Assembly: GCA_027487995.1 (NCBI GenBank)
Contig: JAIYCN010000340.1
Coordinates: 1-33,890 of the forward strand
Origin: Rubrivivax sp.
Lineage (GTDB): Bacteria; Pseudomonadota; Gammaproteobacteria; Burkholderiales; Burkholderiaceae_C
Direction of reading: 5' to 3'
DNA length: 33,890 nucleotides
Each line of letters begins with the position of its first letter. Positions within the stretch are counted from its first letter, which is position 1. Below the pieces are notes generated by a model, which ran no database searches, was not told the origin of the DNA, and saw only the letters and a list, made by a program, of their open reading frames with translations. The position numbers were made by a program, and so were the translations under genes. Shown piece after piece: positions 24,458-31,160 of the stretch.

Positions 24458-26233
24458 ATGACGGGTCAAGCCAATGATCCCCTTCGGCTCCCTCCCTTGT
24501 CAGGAATGAGTTCGCTGGGCCATGCCCCGGAGTCACCTCAAGGCAGCGCCGACAACCCAGCCCAACGACTTCAGTGGATCGAACAGGCGCTGACCTATGC
24601 CCGCGAGGTGGTGTGGGAATACGACGTCCGCACTCAGCAACTCGATTACTGCCGCTATGTCGACAGGCTGCACGGCACAGCCCAAAAAGGGCTGCCTTCC
24701 ACCTACGAGGCTCTCGTGGAGTCCATCCACCCCGAAGACCGCCCCGCAGCACGGCAAGCCATGGAGGATTTCCTCACGAAGCCCCTCGAGGAGTTCTACG
24801 TCGAATACCGGCTGTTGCGCGACGACGGGCAATGGGTCTGGAGCCGCAGCCGCGGCCGGGCAGCGGAGCGCGACGAACAGGGCCGCCCCTTGCGCATCCT
24901 GGGCACGGCCGTGGGCATTACCTACCTCAAGGAACTGCAGGCCTCTCTGCAGGAGTCCGAGCGTCGCCTGAAGGCCTCGGAAAGTCAGTTGCGCGAGCGC
25001 GAGCGGGAATTGCGCGCTGCCCTGGCCGCAGCCGAAGAGTCGGTGCGCAGCCGCACGCAGTTTCTGGCCACGATGTCGCACGAGATCCGCACGCCGCTCA
25101 ACAGCATCATCGGCGCCAGCCGGCTGGCCTTGCTGGAGAGTGATCCGACCCACGTGAACGAGCATCTGCAGTTGGTCAACGCGGCCTCGGCGCACCTCAT
25201 GGAGTTGGTCAACAACGTGCTGGACCATTCACGCCTGCAGGCCGGTGCGGTTGAACTGGACCCGCGCCCCACCGCTCTGCGCCATCTGCTGCAGGACCTG
25301 ACCCGCCAATTCAACCAGACCGCTGAAGCTCGCGGTCTGGAACTGCGCCTGCGGCTTGACCCTGCATTGCCTGCCGCCGTCAAGGCCGATGGCCTTCGGC
25401 TCACGCAGGTCATCACCAACCTCATGGCCAACGCCTTGCGGTTCACCCATGTCGGCGGCGTGGAGTTGCGCGCCGAGTCGCTTGGGCAGCACGGCGAACT
25501 GCAGCGCATTCGCCTCAGCGTCTCCGACACCGGCATCGGCATGACCACCGATCAGGCGCAGCGCCTCTTCCATGCCTACGCGCAGGCCGACTCGTCGATT
25601 GCGCGCCGCTATGGCGGCACCGGTCTGGGCCTGGCCATCAGCCATCGACTGGTTCAGATGATGGGCAGTGAACTCACGGTGCAGAGCCAGTTGGGCGTGG
25701 GTTCGGTCTTCGGTTTCGAATTGCTGCTGCCGCCTGCTGAATTGCCGCTGGCCTCCATGGGCGTCGAGGACGCAGAGCGGCGGATGCAGGACCGTGCAGT
25801 TCAGGCACAGGACCGCTGGATGCAGGCGGCCCAAAGCCTGCGTGGGCGTCTCATCCTGGTGGTGGACGACAACCCCATGAATCTCACCGTGGTGCGTCGT
25901 TTCCTGGAACGTGCCGGCGTGCGCGTCATCACGTCGAACTCGCCGGTCCGGGCCATGGCCCTGTTGGCCGACGCGGCAGCCGATCAGTTACCCGACGCCG
26001 TGCTGATGGACCTGTACTTGCCCGAGATGAGCGGCGCAGATGCCACGCGTCTGATCCGTCAGCACATGGGGCTGGTCGACTTGCCGGTCGTGGCGGTATC
26101 GGCCAGTGTCACGCCCGAAGAGCAGCAAGCCTGCACCGATTCCGGCATGAATGACTTCGTCTCCAAGCCGATCGACCCCGAGCGGCTGCTGCTCGCGCTG
26201 CGGCGCTTGATACTGGGCGGCGACCATTCGTAA
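24458..26233 (+). CDS. Soluble PAS-domain hybrid sensor histidine kinase with C-terminal receiver
   Basis: The protein has 591 residues. A PAS_3-type sensor domain covers about residues 40-165 (VVWEYDVRTQQLDYC, IHPEDR, EYRLLRDDGQWVWSRSRGRA), followed by a coiled-coil to about 200. The HisKA box is MSHEIRTPLNSI with phospho-acceptor His208. The ATPase domain has NLMANALRFT, DTGIGM and GGTGLGLAIS. The receiver domain (about 463-585) has VVDDNPMN, phospho-acceptor Asp518 in LMDLYLPEMSG and the SKP lysine motif. No signal peptide or membrane segment is seen, so the kinase is likely cytoplasmic. No response regulator or phosphotransfer gene is adjacent, so its output is unknown. Confidence 0.93.
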   Translation: MTGQANDPLRLPPLSGMSSLGHAPESPQGSADNPAQRLQWIEQALTYAREVVWEYDVRTQQLDYCRYVDRLHGTAQKGLPSTYEALVESIHPEDRPAARQAMEDFLTKPLEEFYVEYRLLRDDGQWVWSRSRGRAAERDEQGRPLRILGTAVGITYLKELQASLQESERRLKASESQLRERERELRAALAAAEESVRSRTQFLATMSHEIRTPLNSIIGASRLALLESDPTHVNEHLQLVNAASAHLMELVNNVLDHSRLQAGAVELDPRPTALRHLLQDLTRQFNQTAEARGLELRLRLDPALPAAVKADGLRLTQVITNLMANALRFTHVGGVELRAESLGQHGELQRIRLSVSDTGIGMTTDQAQRLFHAYAQADSSIARRYGGTGLGLAISHRLVQMMGSELTVQSQLGVGSVFGFELLLPPAELPLASMGVEDAERRMQDRAVQAQDRWMQAAQSLRGRLILVVDDNPMNLTVVRRFLERAGVRVITSNSPVRAMALLADAAADQLPDAVLMDLYLPEMSGADATRLIRQHMGLVDLPVVAVSASVTPEEQQACTDSGMNDFVSKPIDPERLLLALRRLILGGDHS

Positions 26234-26272
26234 CCTGGTGCGGCCCAACGGGCCACTACACACCAAGCCGCG

Positions 26273-28537
26273 TCACTGGTCCACCGACACCGTCAGGCCC
26301 AGGGTACGCGGTGGTCCATAGAGGCCCTTGACGACACCCGTGAAGCTGCGGTCCTGTGAAACCAGATACGCTGTGTTGCGCAGGTTCTCACCCCACAGGG
26401 TCACCGTCCAGCCCGCGGCACGCCCGGCACCCCCTAAGGAAAACCGAGCGCCGGTGGTCGCATAGGGCGCAATGGCGTTGCGGCTGCGGTTGTCGGCGTT
26501 GCTGAACTGGGCCGACACACGGCTGTGGATCACGGACGCTTGAAGCGGTAATCCCGCCCAGTCGCTGCGCGCCTCCAAGGCCGCGCTCACCTTCTGGTCC
26601 GGTGCATAAGGCAGATGGTTGCCGTTGTAGTTCACGCCCAAACCACCGCCATTGAGGAACTCATCGAACCGCGCCCGCCCGCGATGCAGGCCGGCCACCA
26701 AGGTGAACACGCCGCCCAGTTGCGCCCTCGCATCCATCTCCAAGCCGCGCAGGCTCACGCGCCCTGCATTCGTGATGGCAATCGACGTGGCGCCCGTGGG
26801 CAGGGCCACGAACTGCTGCACCTGGTAGTTGCGGCCGTCGGCGTCATAAACGGCAGCGTTCACGCGAAGGGCGCCGTCCCACCATCGTGACTTCACGCCC
26901 ACTTCGTGCGCGGTCACCTGTTCGCTGTCGAACCGCAGTTGGCGTGCGGGGTCTGTGAGCACGGCGGTGATGCCGTCCAAGTTGTAGCCACCACTCTTGA
27001 AGGCCGTGGACCGCGTGGCGTAAGCCATCGTCTGCGGCCCAATCCGCGCGGTCAGGCCCACCCGCGGGGACACATCACGTTCGCGAAGTTCGGCAGTGAA
27101 GGGCGCCAGCGGAAACAGGCCCAACGCCGACAGCACCGGGTCCGCCTCATGCCGAAATGCCACGGACTTGCGCTCCTCCGTCAGCCGCACGCCGGCCAGC
27201 ACGCCCCACACCGGGTTCAGGGCCCATTCAGCATGTCCGAAGGCGGCTGATGAGCGAAGCCGAAGCGTGCCGTCACCCAGGGTGCGCCGATTGGCCAACC
27301 GCGCCTGCGCCGGGCTGCCCGGAGCCGGATAGTCGGCACCCGTCACGCTGGAGAAACGCTCGGCGTTGCGCTGGTCCATCAGGTGTGCGCCCACCACCAT
27401 CTGGCGGCCGGCGCCCCAGGATTTCGTCACGCGCGCCTCTTGGGTGAATTGCCAGAGGTCCGACACCGCATAGTCCGTTTCAATCAGTTCCAGGGGCGTC
27501 CAATCCCCTTCCGCATCGTCATAGCGCGACCGATGCCGCTGCACGGCCGTGATGGAGGTCAGCATCCAAGCCGAGCGCAGCGGCGCCTGCACGGTCAGTG
27601 CGGCGCCGTTGCGTGTGATGCGCTCGGTCGACCGCGTGTCCACCGCTGTGCTCCACGGGCCGGGTGCCAAGTTGAAGGGGCGGGTGCCCACCTCAAGCGC
27701 CTCGCCGTTGTAGCGCTGGCCCACATGGCCGTAGGACTCCACGCTCCATTCCACCCGCAGCCCGTGAGGCCCCTTCCACTGCAGCTGCCCGCGTGCGGCC
27801 TGCGTTCTTTGCTGTGTGGGCCGGTTGCCGTCGCGGAACAGGTTGCGCACATAGCCACCGTCCTGGCTGTCCGACACCATCAGGGCTGCGCTCAGTCCTT
27901 GACCACCGCTGCGGACCGCCGGCGCGTCAGCGCCGGAAACACCCGATGCACCCGGCGCCCCGCTCTCCAGTGGTCCCCCCAGCCAGGCCCAGGCGCGTCG
28001 GCGGCCGAACTCCCCACCTTCCATGGCCGCGCTGAATTCAAAGCGGTCTGCAGGCTTGCGCGTGGTCAGCATCACCGCACCGGCCACCGTGTTGCGGCCC
28101 AGCAGCGTGCCTTGCGGTCCTCTCAACACTTCAACCTGTTCAATGCCCGCCAGCGATTGGCTGAGCGCAGGCTGACGACCCGCATACACGCCGTCCACAT
28201 AGACCGCCACGCTGCCATCAAAGCCCTGGTTGCGCGCAAAGTCGTTGATGCCCCGGATGCCCAAGCGTGCCGCGCCCACCCGGGCCAGCCCACCACCGGT
28301 GACGCTGGCCGAAAGTGCGCTCAGGTCAAACAGGTCGCGCAGTCCCGCACGCTCCAGGTCGCGCGCCCGCTGAACTTCCATGGAAAGCGCCACCTCCTGT
28401 TCGTCCTGCAGCACCTTTTGCGCTTGCACCATCACCACCGGCAATCCCGCTGTCTGGGCGTGGCACGTCACCACCGCCAGCATCAGGCTCGCCGCGCCCA
28501 GGCGCACCGATTTCGAGTCACAGCTTGAATGCGTCAT
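26273..28537 (-). CDS. TonB-dependent outer membrane receptor
   Basis: The protein has 754 residues from ATG 28537, which overlaps the stop of the LysR gene (ATGA). A signal peptide (SVRLGAASLMLAVVTCHAQT) is followed by a TonB-box-like PVVMVQAQK. The plug domain has VAVYVDGVYAGRQPALSQSL, IEQVEVLRGPQGTLLGRNT and AGAVMLTTRKP, and a 22-strand barrel region fills the rest. C-terminal elements include LYGPPRTLGLTV. The plug resembles receptors of the broad group found in aromatic-degrading and sphingomonad-type bacteria rather than a recognisable siderophore receptor. The final residues are VSVDQ, whereas barrel proteins usually end in phenylalanine. An upstream extension to 28846 lies within the LysR gene and was rejected. 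Confidence 0.92.
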   Translation of the reverse strand: MTHSSCDSKSVRLGAASLMLAVVTCHAQTAGLPVVMVQAQKVLQDEQEVALSMEVQRARDLERAGLRDLFDLSALSASVTGGGLARVGAARLGIRGINDFARNQGFDGSVAVYVDGVYAGRQPALSQSLAGIEQVEVLRGPQGTLLGRNTVAGAVMLTTRKPADRFEFSAAMEGGEFGRRRAWAWLGGPLESGAPGASGVSGADAPAVRSGGQGLSAALMVSDSQDGGYVRNLFRDGNRPTQQRTQAARGQLQWKGPHGLRVEWSVESYGHVGQRYNGEALEVGTRPFNLAPGPWSTAVDTRSTERITRNGAALTVQAPLRSAWMLTSITAVQRHRSRYDDAEGDWTPLELIETDYAVSDLWQFTQEARVTKSWGAGRQMVVGAHLMDQRNAERFSSVTGADYPAPGSPAQARLANRRTLGDGTLRLRSSAAFGHAEWALNPVWGVLAGVRLTEERKSVAFRHEADPVLSALGLFPLAPFTAELRERDVSPRVGLTARIGPQTMAYATRSTAFKSGGYNLDGITAVLTDPARQLRFDSEQVTAHEVGVKSRWWDGALRVNAAVYDADGRNYQVQQFVALPTGATSIAITNAGRVSLRGLEMDARAQLGGVFTLVAGLHRGRARFDEFLNGGGLGVNYNGNHLPYAPDQKVSAALEARSDWAGLPLQASVIHSRVSAQFSNADNRSRNAIAPYATTGARFSLGGAGRAAGWTVTLWGENLRNTAYLVSQDRSFTGVVKGLYGPPRTLGLTVSVDQ

Positions 28538-29424
28538 CGCCTGTCCGCCAAAAAGTTGATCAGTTCCTGATTGCGCGGCAGCCGCCAGCGCTCGGGCGGC
28601 CCCACCGCCTGGATGTAGTTGCCAAACCGCGTGATCGGCGTCCACGCCGGCAGCACACGCTCCAGGCGCCCATCCACCAGGGCATCTGCACACAGGTAGT
28701 CCGGCAGCAGCGCCACCCCCAGCCCCTGCAGGCAGGCCTCCAGCACTGCCTCGGGGTTGTCCACGTGGTAGCGGCTGTGCACGCGCACCCGCTGTCGCTC
28801 CTGTCCGTTGTCCAGCACCCACCAGTCGTCCGCCGGTTCGCGCCAATAGAACACGCAGGACCGGTCGGCCAAATCACCCGGCACGCTCACCGCCGCCTCG
28901 GCCGCCAACCACGCGGGAGAGGCCGCCAACAACCAACCCACCTGCGCCACGGACCGCACCGTCAGCTCCGGTGCTATCGGGGCCGCACTCCAGCGCAGGG
29001 CCATGTCCAGGCGTTCAAACGCGACATCCATCAGGCGGTCGGCCAACACCAGCTCCACTTCAACGCCAGGGTGCAGCCGCAGGAACTCGGGAAGGCGGCG
29101 GCTGAGCACCCGCTGTCCCCAGGACACCGGTGCCGTCAATCGAATGCGGCCGCTCAGGTCCGACCGCAGGGCCCGCAGCCGTTCTTCGCCTGCGGCCATT
29201 TCACCCAGGGCGCGCCGCGCGTGTTCCAGGTAGGTTTCACCGGCTGGGGTCAGCGCCACCCGCCGCGTGCTGCGGCTGAACAGGGTGGTGCCCACCATTT
29301 CCTCCAGCTGCGCCACCCGCTTGCTGACCACGCTCTTGCCCACGCCCAGGTCCTGCGCGCTGCGGCTCACGCTCAAGGTGTCGGCCACCTTCACGAATGC
29401 CCAGAGCATGTCGGTGCTGATCAC
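28534..29424 (-). CDS. LysR-family transcriptional regulator
   Basis: The protein has 296 residues. The N-terminal winged helix-turn-helix covers residues 1-60 (MLWAFVKVADTLSVSRSAQD, LGVGKSVVSKRVAQLEEMVG, TTLFSRSTRRVALTPAG). The rest is the two-lobed effector-binding domain, with SGRIRLTAPVSWGQRVL and LEACLQGLGVALLPDYLCAD, resembling the CrgA-like subgroup. It is the first gene of a minus-strand pair with the TonB receptor (ATGA overlap) and is divergent from the glutathione-S-transferase and CmcJ-like genes. A LysR regulator in this position usually controls the divergent genes in response to a pathway compound. Confidence 0.94.
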   Translation of the reverse strand: MISTDMLWAFVKVADTLSVSRSAQDLGVGKSVVSKRVAQLEEMVGTTLFSRSTRRVALTPAGETYLEHARRALGEMAAGEERLRALRSDLSGRIRLTAPVSWGQRVLSRRLPEFLRLHPGVEVELVLADRLMDVAFERLDMALRWSAAPIAPELTVRSVAQVGWLLAASPAWLAAEAAVSVPGDLADRSCVFYWREPADDWWVLDNGQERQRVRVHSRYHVDNPEAVLEACLQGLGVALLPDYLCADALVDGRLERVLPAWTPITRFGNYIQAVGPPERWRLPRNQELINFLADRR

Positions 29425-29438
29425 GATTGTTTCCGAAT

Positions 29439-29457
29439 TGCGTACAAACCGTTCGCA
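29439..29457. promoter_or_regulatory. Candidate LysR-type operator (TGCG-N11-CGCA)
   Basis: In the 124-base gap between the LysR gene and the divergent GST gene, TGCG (29439-29442) and CGCA (29454-29457) form an inverted repeat separated by 11 bases, the T-N11-A layout of LysR recognition sites. It starts 15 bases upstream of the LysR start. The arms are only 4 bases, so chance is possible. Confidence 0.45.
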
Positions 29458-29548
29458 TTGAACGGGATATGCAGCCGATCGTCAATCCCGCAGACTCCCC
29501 AAGGTGGGCACTTCAGACCCGCATCACACAACACGAGCAGGAGACATC

Positions 29549-30193
29549 ATGAAGATTTACGCCGATCCCATCACCGTGAACTGCCGCAAGGTGCTGGCTG
29601 GCCTGCAGCTGATGGGCGCGCCCTACGAGCTGGCGCACGTGGACTATTTCAAGGCCGAACAGAAGAGCGAGGCCTACACCGCCCTCAACCCCAACCAGTC
29701 CATTCCGGCCATGGTCGACGGTGACCTCGTGCTCTGGGAATCCAACGCCATCCTGCAGTACGCGGCCGACAAGATCGGCAACGACGCGGTCTACCCCAAG
29801 GACCTCAAGGTGCGCGCCGACGTCAACCGTTGGTTGCTGTGGGAAGCGGCTGCCTGGTTCCCCAGCTGCTACGTGTTCCTGGTGGAGAACTGCGTCAAGC
29901 CGCTGCTTGGCGGCGCGGCTGACCCGGCCATCCTGGACGCACAGGCCCCGAACTTCCACAAGCTGGCCGGCATCCTGGACGCCCGCCTGAAGAACAACCG
30001 GTGGGTGGCCGGCACCGCTGGCCCCACCATTGCCGACATCTCGCTGGCCTCGCCCATGCACCTGCATGGCTGGCAGAAGCTGCCCCTGGGCGACCATCCC
30101 AATCTGCGCCGCTGGCTGTTCGACGACGTCGAGAAGCTGCCGGCCTGGGCCAACACCTGGGTGGGCGAGGGCTTCACCACCAAGAAGGCGTGA
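29549..30193 (+). CDS. Glutathione S-transferase family protein
   Basis: The protein has 214 residues. The N-terminal thioredoxin-fold domain (about 1-80) has ADPITVNCRKVLAGLQLMGA and the glutathione-binding segment NQSIPAMVDGDLVLWESNAI. The C-terminal helical domain contains RWVAGTAGPTIADISLASPM, the family's N-capping/hydrophobic staple region. The catalytic position near residues 9-12 reads TVNC, so a threonine or cysteine rather than tyrosine may be the thiol-activating residue. The ATG at 29549 follows an AGGAG ribosome-binding site by 5 bases. It is 7 bases upstream of the CmcJ-like gene, probably in one operon. Confidence 0.92.
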   Translation: MKIYADPITVNCRKVLAGLQLMGAPYELAHVDYFKAEQKSEAYTALNPNQSIPAMVDGDLVLWESNAILQYAADKIGNDAVYPKDLKVRADVNRWLLWEAAAWFPSCYVFLVENCVKPLLGGAADPAILDAQAPNFHKLAGILDARLKNNRWVAGTAGPTIADISLASPMHLHGWQKLPLGDHPNLRRWLFDDVEKLPAWANTWVGEGFTTKKA

Positions 30194-30200
30194 TCTGCCG

Positions 30201-31019
30201 ATGAACGCTCCCACCTCTGTTCGCGCCACCATGAACTACTCGGTGGACAACGGCATCCCGCCGGACTACTACTTCTATGAACCCGATCCTTCGCTGAAGC
30301 TCAACCCGCCGGGCACCGACGTGAAGGAGGTGGAGATCCACAATGGTTGGCCGGAGGTCGAACGGCTGTCTTTGGACCGCGAGGGCTTCGAGCTGCGGGA
30401 GTTCGGGGCCAAGTTCGACCAGTTCGACGACGAGGAGTCGATCAGGACGGTGTTCCATCCGCAGGTGGTCGACTTCGTGAAGCGCCACACCGGTGCCAAG
30501 GAAGTCGTGGTGTTCGACCACACCATCCGCAAGCGCATGGCGTCCGACCTGAAGGTGCAGACGGAGGTGCACCGGCCGGCCGTGATGCTGGTGCACAGCG
30601 ACTACACCGTCATCAGCGGTCCTCAGCGTGTGCGCGACATCATGAAGCAGAAGGCCGAGCCCCTGCTTCAACAGCGGGTGGCCTTCTTCAACGTGTGGAA
30701 GCCGCTGTACCGCCGCGTGGAGGAACTGCCCCTGGCCATGATCGACGCCCAAAGCCACGATCCGGCCGACCTCCTGCGCATGGATTTGAAGTACCGCGAG
30801 CGCACCGGTGAGATCTACGTGATGCGTCACAACCCGGCCCATCGCTGGTTGTACTTTCCTCACATGGAGGCCCACCAGGCGCTGCTGCTCAAGACCTACG
30901 ACTCCAGCACGGATGGACGCTGCCGCTTCATGGGGCATTCGGCATTCGAAGATCCGACCACCCCGGCCGGCGCCCCCAAGCGCGAGAGCATCGAGGTGCG
31001 CACGATGGCCTTTTTCTGA
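30201..31019 (+). CDS. CmcJ/NvfI-like putative non-haem iron oxygenase
   Basis: The protein has 272 residues. FVKRHTGAKEVVVFDHTIRK, RPAVMLVHSDYTVISGPQRV, WKPLYRRVEELPLAMIDAQS, RWLYFPHMEAHQALLLKTYD and RCRFMGHSAFEDP are the hallmark blocks of the CmcJ/NvfI/AsaB-type oxidoreductase family. HSD at residues 132-134 and a later histidine (His221 in FPHM) could form the iron-binding HxD...H triad. Characterised members belong to secondary-metabolite pathways, such as cephamycin methoxylation and fungal endoperoxide formation. The substrate here is unknown. It is co-directional with the GST gene 7 bases upstream and is the last gene of that short operon. Confidence 0.82.
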   Translation: MNAPTSVRATMNYSVDNGIPPDYYFYEPDPSLKLNPPGTDVKEVEIHNGWPEVERLSLDREGFELREFGAKFDQFDDEESIRTVFHPQVVDFVKRHTGAKEVVVFDHTIRKRMASDLKVQTEVHRPAVMLVHSDYTVISGPQRVRDIMKQKAEPLLQQRVAFFNVWKPLYRRVEELPLAMIDAQSHDPADLLRMDLKYRERTGEIYVMRHNPAHRWLYFPHMEAHQALLLKTYDSSTDGRCRFMGHSAFEDPTTPAGAPKRESIEVRTMAFF

Positions 31020-31071
31020 GTGATCAGAAATCGGTCAAGTTTTTCACGGCAACATTCAACAGAGCTTGTTA

Positions 31072-31087
31072 CCCCCTGACCAGGGGG
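31072..31087. other. Hairpin-forming inverted repeat upstream of the adhesin gene
   Basis: CCCCCTG at 31072-31078 and CAGGGGG at 31081-31087 pair perfectly over 7 bases, with only AC between them in DNA (an RNA hairpin would open one or two pairs). Flanking GTT and AAC could extend the stem. There is no T-run, so it is not a standard terminator. It sits in the 141-base gap between the CmcJ-like gene and the adhesin, where the adhesin promoter or a leader structure is expected. Confidence 0.4.
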
Positions 31088-31160
31088 GTCAACACCCCGG
31101 CCTTCAAGGGGACACTTGCGGCTGATCGGTCCTGTTCGGATCACACAGAAGTCAGTCTCG

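Noticed and set aside
27383-28528. 381-codon open frame on the plus strand opposite the TonB receptor
   Set aside because: It is an antisense shadow; the receptor plug motifs on the minus strand are unambiguous.
31035-31042. TCAAGTTT, a good sigma-28 -35-like core upstream of the adhesin
   Set aside because: No GCCGATAA-like -10 element occurs at the required distance.
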